A stretch of DNA of 64,000 nucleotides from positions 1 through 64,000 of the forward strand of contig CAVYHD010000029.1 in NCBI GenBank assembly GCA_963768075.1, given 5' to 3'. Of this stretch, positions 7,760-18,002 are shown piece after piece; position 1 is the first letter of the stretch, and each line of letters opens with the position of its first letter. The position numbers and the translations under genes were made by a program. The DNA comes from QHXW01 sp963768075 (GTDB taxonomy: Bacteria; Acidobacteriota; Terriglobia; Bryobacterales; Bryobacteraceae). The notes under the pieces are model-generated. The model did not search any database, was not told the DNA's origin, and was given only the letters and a program-made list of their open reading frames with translations.

Positions 7760-9757
7760 GTGAAATTGGCATCCCTTCTGTTTCTGTTAGCCGCATTGGC
7801 GTTTTCCGCCACGTCGGAAACACACGAGTTGCCCCATCGCCTTCCGAAACTCACCTCCGTATTTCCGCAAGGCGCCCGGCCGGGCGAGAGCGTTCACGCG
7901 GAAATTCAAGGTGAGTTTCTCGACCGCGCATCGACCGTTCTGTTTCTCGACGGGTCGATTTCGGGTGAGGTTGTCGAGGCCCAGCCATCCAGTCTGAAAC
8001 TGGATTTCCATGTCGGCGCCGAGGCCAGTTTTGGACCGCACTATTTTCGAGTTCTCTCGCTGCGCGGCGCGTCGAACGTGCTGCTGTTTCGCGTAGGCGA
8101 TTTGCCCCACATTCTAGAGCGAGAGCCCAACTCGACCTTCGACGAAGCAAACCCCGTTAAGCCGCCCGTGACAATTAATGGCCGTCTGAATTTCGAAGGC
8201 GATTTCGATTTCTACCGTTTCAGCGCGGAGGCTGGCCAGACCTGGATCTTCGATCTGCGCGCGGCGCGGAACGGCAATGGCTTAGATGCGGCCCTGATTC
8301 TGCTGGATGAGCAGGCCCGTGAGATCACGCGCAACGAGGATTATTTCATCTGGGATCCGTTCATCGAACACAAGTTCGAGCGCACCGGCACCTACACCGT
8401 GGTTGTTCAGCCGACGCATACCCAGCTCGATCCCAACTTCGCTTATCAGCTTGATATCCGGACCGCGCCGCACATCGAGACGGTGTCTCCCATCAGCATG
8501 CCGCCAGGAGCGAGCTTGAATGCAACGCTCTACGGCGCCGGACTGCTCGACAAGTCCGCAAAGCTTACGTTCACGTGCAGCGGTGCAGTGGCCCCAGGTT
8601 TCAGCGGACGCATTCTGGAAACGCGCGATTCAAGCGCGCTCGTCCAGATCGAGGTGCCCCAAGACGCAAGTCCGGGCGCGTATGATCTGGCCCTGAGCAC
8701 GTCGACAGGCAAATCGGACAGTGCGATTTTCCTTGTCGATCCGACGCCCGTATACCGCGGAGGCGATCCGCTTCAGCCGCCGGTTTCCATCACGGGCACC
8801 ATGCACTACCGCGATCCAGAGCGCTTCTGGTTTGAAGCCAAGAAGGGACAGGCGCTGGTCTTCGAAGTAAGGGCACACCGGTTTGGCTCGCCGGTCGATT
8901 CGGTCCTCCGGATTCTGGATGAGAAGGGCAAAGCATTGGCGGTGAATGACGACGCGGATTTCCCAGGCATTGCGGACAACAAAGACTCGCGCATCTTTCG
9001 CACTTTCACAGAGGATGGACGGTACCAGGTGGAAATCCGAAACCTGGTTCGGGTGACCGGCGAGGATTTTCCCTATCAGCTCTTGGTTTATCCACCGGTT
9101 CCGCACCCGAATCTGATGCTGTCGAGCGATCAGCCGTATGTCGATGCGGGTGGCGACGGGGTCATCGGAATTAATGTAGAGCGACTCTTCGGATTCGATG
9201 GTTCCATCGACCTATCAGTAACCGGTTTACCGGAGGGCGTGGTCGCGGACCCGGCCGTCGTCCGTCCCGGAGAAACTAAAGCCAAAATTCAACTGCATGC
9301 CAGGAATGCCAAGGCCGGGGTGTATCGCACCGTGCAGGTGTTCGGAAAAGGCGCGGAGCTTCCCGCCTGGCGATCCGTCAAGATCTCGGGCGGCGATGGA
9401 GAAGGTCGAACATTCTTCCGTGTTGACCGCGCTGCTCTGGTTGTGACCGAACGGCCCCTCTTTGTGCTTGAGGCTGAAGTGACTCGCGTGAATCTGGTAC
9501 GCGGCGGGAAGGTAGACATCCCGTTACAGATTCAACGGGCGAACGATTTTGCGGCGGATATTGACTTTCGCGTTGACGGATTGCCGCCGGGCGTCACTGC
9601 CGACCCCGTCATTGCCCACGATGGCCAAAGTAATGTTAAAATTCGACTCATCGCCGATAGCAGCGCCGCTACCGGTAGGACCAAGGAAATTGCCCTCATC
9701 GGAGCGGCGCAAGGCCATGTGGAAGAAGCGCCCGCCATCTCGATTCAAGTGGATTAG
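7760..9757 (+). CDS. Secreted PPC-domain beta-sandwich protein
   Basis: About 665 residues from the GTG at 7760, chosen because it directly begins a clean signal peptide (KLASLLFLLAALAFSATS); an upstream in-frame ATG at 7700 would add 20 unlikely residues. Two pre-peptidase C-terminal (PPC) domains are visible: the first around EREPNSTFDEANPV, with FDFYRFSAEAGQTWIFDL, and the second around HYRDPERFWFEAKKGQALVFEV. Immunoglobulin-like stretches lie between and after them. PPC domains mediate extracellular binding or stability. The gene overlaps the DUF1549 gene by 41 bp, so they are probably co-expressed as parts of one envelope assembly. No catalytic domain is seen. Confidence 0.82.
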   Translation: MKLASLLFLLAALAFSATSETHELPHRLPKLTSVFPQGARPGESVHAEIQGEFLDRASTVLFLDGSISGEVVEAQPSSLKLDFHVGAEASFGPHYFRVLSLRGASNVLLFRVGDLPHILEREPNSTFDEANPVKPPVTINGRLNFEGDFDFYRFSAEAGQTWIFDLRAARNGNGLDAALILLDEQAREITRNEDYFIWDPFIEHKFERTGTYTVVVQPTHTQLDPNFAYQLDIRTAPHIETVSPISMPPGASLNATLYGAGLLDKSAKLTFTCSGAVAPGFSGRILETRDSSALVQIEVPQDASPGAYDLALSTSTGKSDSAIFLVDPTPVYRGGDPLQPPVSITGTMHYRDPERFWFEAKKGQALVFEVRAHRFGSPVDSVLRILDEKGKALAVNDDADFPGIADNKDSRIFRTFTEDGRYQVEIRNLVRVTGEDFPYQLLVYPPVPHPNLMLSSDQPYVDAGGDGVIGINVERLFGFDGSIDLSVTGLPEGVVADPAVVRPGETKAKIQLHARNAKAGVYRTVQVFGKGAELPAWRSVKISGGDGEGRTFFRVDRAALVVTERPLFVLEAEVTRVNLVRGGKVDIPLQIQRANDFAADIDFRVDGLPPGVTADPVIAHDGQSNVKIRLIADSSAATGRTKEIALIGAAQGHVEEAPAISIQVD

Positions 9758-12131
9758 CGGCATCATTCTGCTGATTTGTGCCGCCGGTTCGGCCGCCGTG
9801 AAACCGGTCGGGCTCGCGGTTTCCCCCATCAATCCTTTGCTGTTTGGTGAAGACGCGCACCAGTCGTTGCTCGTAGTGGTCTCTTTCTCCGATGGCACAA
9901 GTAAAGATGTGACGGGGGAAGTGCGCTTCGCCTCGGCAAAGCCAAGCGTTGCGACTGTCGACAGCGCCGGGCAGGTTACCGCCCACGCTAACGGTGGTTC
10001 GCTGATCCAAGTCTCGTACGGTGGTCTGAGGACTTCTACTACAGTGCTGGTGCAGAAAGCGGAGGCGCCAGTTCCATTGAGTTTCGCGGGCGACATTCTG
10101 CCTGTATTGACTAAGTATGGCTGCAACAGCGGAAGCTGCCACGGTGCGCTGAACGGGCAAAACGGCTTCAAGTTGTCGCTGTTCGGCTATGAGCCGGAAA
10201 CCGATTACGACATGATTGTGCACAAGCACGATGGCCGAAGGCTGACTCTCGCTGATCCGGAAAAAAGTCTTCTTCTGCTCAAGCCCACTTTTCAGGTTCC
10301 GCACGGAGGTGGCAAGCGGTTTCCCAAAGATTCTCCAGACTACGTCACGCTACTCAGGTGGATTCGCGACGGCGCGCGACGCGTACCCGGGCAGGAGCGA
10401 AGAATGGTGGCCCTGCGCGTCTATCCGCCGAGTGTTGCGCTCTACGGAAAAGAATCGAAGGGCCGGTTGTTGGTGACCGCGCGATACTCGGATGGCTCCG
10501 AAGGCGACGTCACACATTTGGTGAGGTTTCAGTCGAACGACGATTCGATCGTCAGCGTGGATCCACAGGGTGTCCTCACGGGACTCGACGGCGGTGAGAC
10601 CGCGGTTGTGGTTCGTGGACCGGGTGTGACTGGCGTAGCTATTGCCGATGTCGTGCCCGATACCCGCTCTGTGCCGGCGCTCCGGACAAACAACTTTATC
10701 GATCAATATGTCGCCGAAAAGCTACAACGCCTGCGCATTCCCTCATCCGAGCCCGCCGATGACGCTACCTTTCTGCGTCGGGTCTTTCTGGATGTGATTG
10801 GGGTAATCCCCACGTCGCGAGAAGTCCGGCAGTTTCTCGACGATCGCGACCCGGACAAGCGCGCCAAGCTCGTAGAATCGCTGCTGCACCGGCCCGAATA
10901 TGCGGATTTCTGGGCGCTCTACTGGGGCGATCATCTAAACAACACCAAGCAGCTTCTCTACAACAAGGGTCCGTACACCTTCACGGTCTGGCTCAACCAG
11001 ATCTTTCGAAACAATGTTCCCTACGACAAGTTCGTGCGTATGATGCTCACTTCTACGGGCAATACGTACGACGTGCCTGAGGTAAGCTTCTACCCCGAAC
11101 AGAAGAAGGAACCCGACTGGGCTTCCAAGACCACGCAACTGTTTCTAGGTGTGAGTATCGAATGCGCCCGCTGCCATAACCATCCGCTCGAGCACTGGAC
11201 GCGGGACGACTTCAACGGCATGGCCGCGTTCTTTTCTCAGATCAAGTTTAAGGAACCATCGGGGCCGCGCAACAACGAAAAGTCGCTGTATTTGGATTTC
11301 AAACGGCAGTTTCAGCTTCCGGACACGAAACAGGTGGTTTCGCCGAAGCCTCTCAATGGGCCTGCCGTGGAGTCGGATGAGTGGACGGACCGGCGCGAGC
11401 TGCTGGCGGACTGGATCACATCGCCCAACAATCCGTACTTCGCCCGTACGCTGGTGAATCGCATGTGGCGTAACTTCATGGGCCGGGGACTGGTGGAGCC
11501 GGTGGACGATTTCCGCGCTACCAATCCTCCGACGAATGCTCCGCTACTGGACGCGCTAGCCAAGGATTTCGTGGAGCACGGCTACGATCTGCACCACCTG
11601 ATCCGTCTCATCACCTCATCGGCGACGTATCAGCTTTCCTCAATTCCGATCGAGCGGAATAAGCGCGATAAGATGGCCTTCTCGCGTTATTACACTCGCC
11701 GGCTGACGGCCGAACAGATGCTCGATTCCATCGTGTTATCTACCGGTGTACCCGAGAAGTTCAGTTCACAGTATCCCGGGACGCGAGCCTCGCAATTGGC
11801 TGAACCTGAGATTGAATCCTATTTCCTCGATGTATTCGACCGGCCCTCGCGGCAGCTCATTTGCGAACGCAAGCAGCCGCCAACCCTCAACCAGGCACTC
11901 CATTTGATCAGTGGTGACACGCTTCAGAATAAGATTACCGATCCGCGAAGTATCTTGCGGACCACCAGAAACGTAGAGGAAATGTACCTGCGCACGCTAT
12001 CCCGCTATCCGGACGCCGAAGAGCGGAGCGCGGCAGAGCAGGCGATCGTCAAAGCAGGGGCCCCAAAGCGTGGTTATGAGGATCTGCTGTGGGCGCTGCT
12101 GAATTCCAAGGAGTTCCTATACAATCACTAA
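9717..12131 (+). CDS. DUF1549/DUF1553 cytochrome-like protein with Ig-like domains
   Basis: 804 residues from the ATG at 9717, which starts a signal-type leader (WISGIILLICAAGSAA); the open frame extends further upstream inside the previous gene. Order: bacterial Ig-like domain (GEDAHQSLLVVVSFSDGTSKDVT); a haem-type site at C136-x4-C141-H142 (GCNSGSCHG); a second Ig-like repeat (YSDGSEGDVTHLVRF); DUF1549 from about NNFIDQYVAEKL; a classical CxxCH at C483-ARC-H487; then DUF1553 (LADWITSPNNPYFARTLVNRMW). These proteins are abundant in Planctomycetes and Acidobacteria, are thought to be periplasmic c-type cytochromes, and are nearly always followed by DUF1501 as here. Substrate unknown. Confidence 0.9.
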   Translation: MWKKRPPSRFKWISGIILLICAAGSAAVKPVGLAVSPINPLLFGEDAHQSLLVVVSFSDGTSKDVTGEVRFASAKPSVATVDSAGQVTAHANGGSLIQVSYGGLRTSTTVLVQKAEAPVPLSFAGDILPVLTKYGCNSGSCHGALNGQNGFKLSLFGYEPETDYDMIVHKHDGRRLTLADPEKSLLLLKPTFQVPHGGGKRFPKDSPDYVTLLRWIRDGARRVPGQERRMVALRVYPPSVALYGKESKGRLLVTARYSDGSEGDVTHLVRFQSNDDSIVSVDPQGVLTGLDGGETAVVVRGPGVTGVAIADVVPDTRSVPALRTNNFIDQYVAEKLQRLRIPSSEPADDATFLRRVFLDVIGVIPTSREVRQFLDDRDPDKRAKLVESLLHRPEYADFWALYWGDHLNNTKQLLYNKGPYTFTVWLNQIFRNNVPYDKFVRMMLTSTGNTYDVPEVSFYPEQKKEPDWASKTTQLFLGVSIECARCHNHPLEHWTRDDFNGMAAFFSQIKFKEPSGPRNNEKSLYLDFKRQFQLPDTKQVVSPKPLNGPAVESDEWTDRRELLADWITSPNNPYFARTLVNRMWRNFMGRGLVEPVDDFRATNPPTNAPLLDALAKDFVEHGYDLHHLIRLITSSATYQLSSIPIERNKRDKMAFSRYYTRRLTAEQMLDSIVLSTGVPEKFSSQYPGTRASQLAEPEIESYFLDVFDRPSRQLICERKQPPTLNQALHLISGDTLQNKITDPRSILRTTRNVEEMYLRTLSRYPDAEERSAAEQAIVKAGAPKRGYEDLLWALLNSKEFLYNH

Positions 12132-12140
12132 GGAGGCGCC

Positions 12141-13418
12141 ATGATTTCGAATCGTACGTCGCTGTTCGGCAGGCGTGACTTTCTCCGTATCGGATCGCTC
12201 GGTGCATTGGGCGTCAGTCTCGACGGTGTGCTGCGCGCGGGCGCCAAGAGAGATATCTCCTGCATTCTGCTGTGGCAAAGCGGCGGTTGCGGCCACCTCG
12301 ATACGTTCGACTTGAAGCCCGACGCTCCCATAGAGATCCGGGGCGAGTTCAAACCTATCCCCACAAATGTTCCCGGGATTCAGATTTGCGAGCACCTGCC
12401 GTTCACCGCGAAACAGGCCGACAAGTTCACCATTCTGCGTTCGATGAAGTCACGGGAGAACAATCACGAGCGTGCCATCAATTATCTGCTGACGGGTTAC
12501 CTCCCGCTGCCGACGCTCGAGTTCCCTAGTATGGGTTCGGTGATCTCGAAGGAATTGGGACCAAAGAACGGGCTTCCACCGTACGTTGCGGTACCGAACA
12601 CCTTCCCCTCCTATGGTGGGGGTTACCTTGGTGGCGCCTACAATCCATTTATCGCCGGCGATCCCAATGTGTCTGGCTATCAGGTGCGGGACTTGACGCT
12701 GCCCGCCGACGTGGATTGGACGCGCGTTGCCAATCGTAATTTCCTCCTGAAACAAATGGATGCGAAGTTTCGTGCCATCGAGTCGTCCACGGACATGGCC
12801 GCCATGGACTCCTTCTATCAGAAAGCGTACGATCTGTTGAAATCACCAGCAGCACGCATGGCTTTTGACATTGGCGCGGAAAAAGAATCGCTTCGCGAGC
12901 GCTACGGCCGAACTCCGGTGGGGCAAGGCGCTCTGCTGGCACGCCGGCTGGTGGAATCGGGCGTGCGCTTCGTCACGGTGGCGAAGGGCTGGCTGAACTA
13001 CGATACACACGGCGATAACTTCAACATCATGAAGAAGGCTCTATTGCCCGAGTTTGACCGTGCTTTCGCTGGACTCCTTGAAGATCTTCATGATCGCGGC
13101 ATGCTGGACACGACGCTGGTGATCGCCATGGGCGAGTTTGGCCGTACGCCCAAGGTCAACGCTGCAGCGGGGCGCGACCATCACTCGAAAGCATGGTCGA
13201 TCGCGCTGGCAGGTGCGGGTATTCCGGGAGGGCGGGTCCTCGGCGCCACCGACCAGAACGGAGTTCAGGTCACCGATCTTCCTGTGGAACCGGAGGACCT
13301 TCTCTTCACCATTTATACGATGCTCGGCGTGGACCCTGCGCGCGAATACCAAACTCCGATCGGCCGGCCGGTAAAACCCGTGAACGGCGGACACTTCATT
13401 CCTGGCCTATTGAGCTGA
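12141..13418 (+). CDS. DUF1501 domain Tat-exported protein
   Basis: 425 residues, 9 bp after the DUF1549/1553 gene and preceded by an excellent Shine-Dalgarno (AAGGAGG, 12130-12136). The leader FGRRDFLRIGSLGALGVSL (residues 9-27) is a twin-arginine signal. The body matches DUF1501, a sulfatase/alkaline-phosphatase-like fold, with SGGCGHLDTFDLKPDAP near the N-terminus and MGEFGRTPKVN plus GRDHHSKAWS towards the C-terminus as putative metal-site segments. It is the standard partner of DUF1549/1553 proteins, so a joint periplasmic function is very likely though undefined. Confidence 0.9.
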   Translation: MISNRTSLFGRRDFLRIGSLGALGVSLDGVLRAGAKRDISCILLWQSGGCGHLDTFDLKPDAPIEIRGEFKPIPTNVPGIQICEHLPFTAKQADKFTILRSMKSRENNHERAINYLLTGYLPLPTLEFPSMGSVISKELGPKNGLPPYVAVPNTFPSYGGGYLGGAYNPFIAGDPNVSGYQVRDLTLPADVDWTRVANRNFLLKQMDAKFRAIESSTDMAAMDSFYQKAYDLLKSPAARMAFDIGAEKESLRERYGRTPVGQGALLARRLVESGVRFVTVAKGWLNYDTHGDNFNIMKKALLPEFDRAFAGLLEDLHDRGMLDTTLVIAMGEFGRTPKVNAAAGRDHHSKAWSIALAGAGIPGGRVLGATDQNGVQVTDLPVEPEDLLFTIYTMLGVDPAREYQTPIGRPVKPVNGGHFIPGLLS

Positions 13419-13602
13419 GGAGACCGGCCGACGCCGGTGCGGAATGAGGAGCGTCCCGGTGGCGCAACGCTAACGGGAACGCAGATCGAAAGCGTACCCT
13501 ACTGATAAATCTCGAAAAGCCACTCACGTTCGGGGGCTGCGCGCTACCGGCGCCACGGGTCCATGCGCGGCATGCGCGTAAACAGTGCGAAGCTGTAAGT
13601 AC

Positions 13603-15156
13603 ATGAGGTCTCTGCTGCATTCCCTGGTGCTGGTATGGGCCGGCTGCACGGTGTTGCGCGCGCAGGGCACAACCGGGCAGTCAGCGGTGCCTGCTCAGGC
13701 GCAAACGGCGGCCAGTCAGAGTGGACCCGAGATGGCCACCCGCGATGAGCCCACGGCTTTCCAGGCCAAGGTGAATCTGGTCATGGTGCCGGTGGTGGTG
13801 CGCAACACTCAGGGGCGCGCCATCGGGAACCTCAACAAGGAGAACTTTCAGCTCTTCGATAAGGGCAAGCCGCAGGAAATCTCCCGATTCACAGTGGAAA
13901 AGATAGGCGCGCCGGGTGGTCCAGAATTGAAGGCAGGAGACAAGCCGGCTGCGATGGCCGTGGAAAAAGAGGCGCCAGTGTCTGTCCCCGAGCGCTTTGT
14001 GGCCTATCTCTTCGACGATGTCCATCTCAACTCAAGCGATCTGGCTCGTGTGCGGGACGCTGCGGAACGTCACATGGCAACGCTGCAACCCACGGATCGG
14101 GCGGCAGTATACGCCATGTCCGGCGAAGTCAGCCTGGATTTTACAGATGACCAGGCGAAGCTGCACGATGCGCTACTGCACCTGCGGCCCGGGGTCATGG
14201 TTCGCACGGGTGCGCTCAGCGACCTGGAGTTGAGAACCCTCTCCTCGCTTGCCAATCTGAAGGCAATTATAAAGAGAATGGCGGTGGCGCCGGGACAGCG
14301 CACGATCATGTTTATTTCTCCCGGCTTCAACACCCTAGCGCCGGAGTACATACAGGAGAAGATGGATATTCTGGAGCGTGCCATCAAGGCCAACGTGATC
14401 ATCAGCGCTTTGGACGCCCGCGGGCTTTTTACCGATCCCGCCTTTGATGCCAGCACCAGCGGAGGCGGTGGATCACTCACCGCGGCAATTATGCGTACCG
14501 ATATTCTGGCGGAAATGGCCGCCGGAACGGGCGGAACATTCTTCCAGAACAGCAACGACCTGGATGAAGGGTTCCGGCGGTTGGCGGCCGCGCCGGAATA
14601 TATCTATCTGCTGGGCTTCTCCCCACAGAACCTGAAGCTGGACGGCAGCTTTCACGGTCTGAAGGTTACGTTGAAGAATGGGGGCAGTGTCACCATACAG
14701 GCGCGGCGTGGCTATTACGCTCCGAAACATCTGAACGATGAAGCGGAGAGTGCCAGGGAGGAGATTGAATCGGCGCTCTTCTCAAGGGAGGAGATACTCG
14801 AACTCCCCGTCGAAATGCATACTCAATTCTTCAAGGCCGGCGACCAGACCGCCAAAGTCTCCGTTCTGGCTCATTTGAATCTGAAACTATTCAAGTTTCG
14901 AAAAGCGGAAGGCCGGAACCGTAACGACGTTACCCTGGTGTACGGGTTATTCGATCGCAATGGAAACTACACGCAGGGGGTTAAAAAGGTGTTGGAATTG
15001 CGCCTCAAGGATGAAACGCTGGAGCGGCTGGGCCAAGGGGTCACGGTGCGGACCAGCTTCGACGTGAAACCGGGGACCTATCTGATCCGGCTGGTGGTCA
15101 GAGATGCAGAGGGACAGAAGCTGTCGGCCACAAATGGTGCTGTCGAGATTCAGTAA
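13603..15156 (+). CDS. VWFA-related acidobacterial domain protein
   Basis: 517 residues from the ATG at 13603; an in-frame GTG at 13585 is less likely because the ATG begins a clean signal peptide (SLLHSLVLVWAGCTVLRAQ). It matches the acidobacterial VWFA-related family. The N-terminal block VNLVMVPVVVRNTQGRAIGNLNKENFQLFDKGKPQEI is followed by a von Willebrand A fold, in which FDDVHLNSSDL replaces the usual DxSxS metal site, and by the TIMFISPGF strand. The C-terminal ~150 residues form a beta-rich domain. The exported family is expanded in Acidobacteria and its role is unknown, probably protein-protein contact. It follows the DUF1501 gene by 184 bp. Confidence 0.88.
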   Translation: MRSLLHSLVLVWAGCTVLRAQGTTGQSAVPAQAQTAASQSGPEMATRDEPTAFQAKVNLVMVPVVVRNTQGRAIGNLNKENFQLFDKGKPQEISRFTVEKIGAPGGPELKAGDKPAAMAVEKEAPVSVPERFVAYLFDDVHLNSSDLARVRDAAERHMATLQPTDRAAVYAMSGEVSLDFTDDQAKLHDALLHLRPGVMVRTGALSDLELRTLSSLANLKAIIKRMAVAPGQRTIMFISPGFNTLAPEYIQEKMDILERAIKANVIISALDARGLFTDPAFDASTSGGGGSLTAAIMRTDILAEMAAGTGGTFFQNSNDLDEGFRRLAAAPEYIYLLGFSPQNLKLDGSFHGLKVTLKNGGSVTIQARRGYYAPKHLNDEAESAREEIESALFSREEILELPVEMHTQFFKAGDQTAKVSVLAHLNLKLFKFRKAEGRNRNDVTLVYGLFDRNGNYTQGVKKVLELRLKDETLERLGQGVTVRTSFDVKPGTYLIRLVVRDAEGQKLSATNGAVEIQ

Positions 15157-15213
15157 ACGGCGCCGGCTATTCGGCCTGTAAGGGCTGCGCCTGTCCGAAT
15201 TGACGGCCGCCTC

Positions 15214-17070
15214 TCACCAGCCCAGCGCGTATCTCTCGCCGCGAACATCCGCTCCGCCTCGAATGACACCGCTCAAGGGGTCGTATTCGACCATCGTCGG
15301 ATTGCATTGATTTCCCCATTCGCCCTGCAACTCCAACTTGTGTCCCAAACTGCCGAGCCGGTCCAGGACGTATCCTGGAATCCGATTTTCTATCTGGAGT
15401 ACAAGCGGGTGGTCCTGGTGGACGTCAAAGGAGCTGTAGTTGGCCGCGGAATTGAAGCGCGGCGCCTCGATAGCTTCCTGCGGATTCATTCCGAACTCCA
15501 GAACGTTTAGGAAAATCTGAAGCAGCGTCTGGTCCTGCCCGTCCCCGCATGGCGTGGAAAAAGCCAGCCAGGGTTTCTTGTTTCTTATTGCCAGCGTAGG
15601 CGTAAGAGTGATCCTCGGCCGTTTGTGCGGCTGCAATTGGTTGGGGTGCCCTGCCGTGAGCACGAACGCCTGGGCCCTTTGGGAGAGCTGAATTCCAGTG
15701 TCTCCCGCGATGACGGGCGGAACCCAGCCTCCGCTCGGAGTGGCGGAAAACATGTTTCCAGCGGTGTCGATCACATTGACGCAGGTTGTATCCGTATGTT
15801 CGCTGTTTCGATTCGATAGCCGCGAGCGCACGAACTCGTCGGTCGCCCGGGCGCTCATCCGAATCGGGTCTCCAGGGATGTGACGGTCGGACGCCTTGGC
15901 CGGATCGATAAGCGGCCTGCGGATGGCTGCGTATTCTTTCGAAACGAGCTGCCTTGGTATCTGGCTGAACTCGGGATCGCCGTAGTAGGCGTCGCGATCG
16001 GCGAATCCCAACTTCATGGCTTCAACGACGAGATGAATATAAGCGGGCGAATTGTGACGCAGGGCGACGAGGTCGAAGCCTTCCAGCAGATTCAGGTTCT
16101 CGAGAAAAACCGGCGACTGGCTCCAAAAGCCCACCTTGTACACGTCGATGCCGCGGTACGTGGTGACGAGTGGTTCTTCAACTTTCGCGTGATAGGCCGC
16201 AAAATCCTCCTCCCGCAACAGACACCCGGCGCGCCTGCAATACTCGCTTACGCGCCTGGCGATCGGACCGCGGTAGAAGTACTCTCGCACCGCCTCAATT
16301 GCCGAGATACGGCCGCGACTTGCGTTTTGCCGGTCCGTTTCGGCCAGGCTCCGGAGGGTGGCTGCCAGGTCGGTCTGCACAAAGAGATCACCCGGCCGGG
16401 GCAGCCGCCCTCCCGGCAAATAGATTTCTCTGGCGGACGGCCATTTCTCCAGCACCTCGGTAAAGCGGGCGATCTCTCTTACCAGGCGGTCGTCGATCGG
16501 GAATCCCTGCGCGAGTTCGATCGCCGGCTGGATGACATCAGCGAGCTGCATTCTCCCATATTTCTCGAGCGTGACCAGCAGCGAGTCCACAGCGCTTGGC
16601 ACGATGGCGCTCAGCGGACCATATGCAGGAATGATACCTTTCGAAATGCCGGCAACATCGGTAACCCTGGGATCATCGGGCGCCAAATGCTTGTAATAAT
16701 CCACGGTGGCAAGCGCGGGAGCGATGCCATCGCCGTTGATTGCGATCACCGCCCCATCCGCGGGCTTGATGAGTATAGGGCACTCGCCGCCCAGTCCAAA
16801 ACCGTCCATCTCGACCACGGCAGCCGCGAATACCGAGGCAACACCCGCGTCTATGGCGTTCCCGCCCTGGTGCAGGATGCGTAATCCAGCTTCCGCAACC
16901 AGCGGGTGCCCGGCGGCCACCACCGCGCGCTTACCCATCACCAATGGCCGGAAAGTCGCGGCGCTCGCGTGCCCTAGGAAAGCAACCGCTAGCAGAAAAA
17001 CCGTAACAGGATTGGGGCGCGAATGCGTGCCGCCCAGGGGCTCGCCGACGGCCGCGATCTGGCTGCACAT
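15214..17070 (-). CDS. ggt: Gamma-glutamyltransferase family protein
   Basis: About 618 residues from the Met at 17070; the open frame continues to 17181 but those residues do not look like protein N-terminus. A hydrophobic leader (VTVFLLAVAFLGHASA) points to export. It carries family marks: AGHPLVAEAGLRILHQGGNAIDA at the N-terminus, the autoprocessing site with the nucleophile Thr in HTDTTCVNVID (most relatives have TTH), and PSGGW and late GDGQDQT segments. Such Ntn-hydrolases cleave or transfer gamma-glutamyl groups, or act as acylases. The oxyanion-side GGGWG is replaced, so substrate specificity may differ from classical glutathione hydrolases. Confidence 0.85.
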   Translation of the reverse strand: MCSQIAAVGEPLGGTHSRPNPVTVFLLAVAFLGHASAATFRPLVMGKRAVVAAGHPLVAEAGLRILHQGGNAIDAGVASVFAAAVVEMDGFGLGGECPILIKPADGAVIAINGDGIAPALATVDYYKHLAPDDPRVTDVAGISKGIIPAYGPLSAIVPSAVDSLLVTLEKYGRMQLADVIQPAIELAQGFPIDDRLVREIARFTEVLEKWPSAREIYLPGGRLPRPGDLFVQTDLAATLRSLAETDRQNASRGRISAIEAVREYFYRGPIARRVSEYCRRAGCLLREEDFAAYHAKVEEPLVTTYRGIDVYKVGFWSQSPVFLENLNLLEGFDLVALRHNSPAYIHLVVEAMKLGFADRDAYYGDPEFSQIPRQLVSKEYAAIRRPLIDPAKASDRHIPGDPIRMSARATDEFVRSRLSNRNSEHTDTTCVNVIDTAGNMFSATPSGGWVPPVIAGDTGIQLSQRAQAFVLTAGHPNQLQPHKRPRITLTPTLAIRNKKPWLAFSTPCGDGQDQTLLQIFLNVLEFGMNPQEAIEAPRFNSAANYSSFDVHQDHPLVLQIENRIPGYVLDRLGSLGHKLELQGEWGNQCNPTMVEYDPLSGVIRGGADVRGERYALGW

Positions 17071-17457
17071 AGCTCGATGTACTCTCGTGTGTCTTCTGCC
17101 GGCTAGGTTACACGCCATCAGACCACTGAGTCTATCGAAATCTGCGCTTCCTTTGTTAGAGCCTTCGCTCCTTCCGCCCAAAGAGTTGCCGCGGCGGACG
17201 TCAGGACCAAAAGCGCGTAACCGCCGATTACGCTGCGCGCGATGGAGGGGAACACCAACTGAAGCACTTGCCGGCGCGTGATGGCCAACGACCGGAACTA
17301 CCGTTTCGGTCGTTACGAGGTACTTGATGGATCCCTCCGGTGCGAGCTCAAGGCGGCAGAGAGATCGGTTAAGGCCCCGGCTCGTTGAGTGATTATGTAT
17401 GCGGCTCAGCTGCGAGTCAGCTAACGCCTTCGTTCACGGTCCGGAGAAGATATTGCT

Positions 17458-17733
17458 TTAATCGCCGTGGCCCTTCTGGTAGCCAGCCTCGTATGCTTTC
17501 TGGTCTTCGTCTTTCTTGAAGTGCCTTTTCTTGGAGTGATCCCGGTTATGCGCATGGTCCGCCTTGCCTTCGCGCATACCTTGCTGGTATGTTTTGTTTT
17601 TTGAATAATCCGGTTGATCCTGGGCGTGGTCCTGGAACAACGGAGCCCCCACTGCCTGCACAGTGCCTCCACTGGCACCAATACCCACCGCCACCGCTAG
17701 AACCCAGAAACCGTGTTTCAAATTCATTCTCAT
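17458..17733 (-). CDS. Small secreted protein with YxxGxxxG-type repeats
   Basis: 91 residues. The signal peptide (HGFWVLAVAVGIGASGGTVQA) is followed by a short, highly charged mature chain with two related motifs, YQQGMREGKADHAHNRD and YEAGYQKGHGD. A GAAGGGATG-like ribosome site lies just upstream. Comparable His/Asp/Lys-rich small exported proteins occur in Acidobacteria; the function is unknown, and metal binding is only a guess from the histidines. Open frames overlapping in other phases lack a signal peptide and are taken as shadows. Confidence 0.65.
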   Translation of the reverse strand: MRMNLKHGFWVLAVAVGIGASGGTVQAVGAPLFQDHAQDQPDYSKNKTYQQGMREGKADHAHNRDHSKKRHFKKDEDQKAYEAGYQKGHGD

Positions 17734-18002
17734 AAACGTTCATCCCTTCATCTTGCGTCTTGTTCGCCGGTTGCTTGCCGAATTCACCCGCGTTGCATGT
17801 CGTTGCCTACACTGGTCGACGGCTTTATTGAACGGATGCCACCAGGGACTCTAACTTAGCAAATAGATAGCTTTGTGGTCTGTTCAAAACTGCTCACTAT
17901 TATTTCTTAGGGCCAACGTTTTTTAGCAGCTTCTCTATTCGCGAGCGAAGGCCGAAAAGCGATCGTCAGAAGTACTTTGGTAATTGTTGGTTATTACAAT
18001 AT

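Noticed and set aside
15880..16884. 334-codon plus-strand frame inside the gamma-glutamyltransferase gene
   Set aside because: Antisense to a clearly conserved gene; no ribosome site or motif.
17421..17743. Alternative frames over the small secreted protein
   Set aside because: Only the 17733-17458 frame has a signal peptide and a repeat motif.
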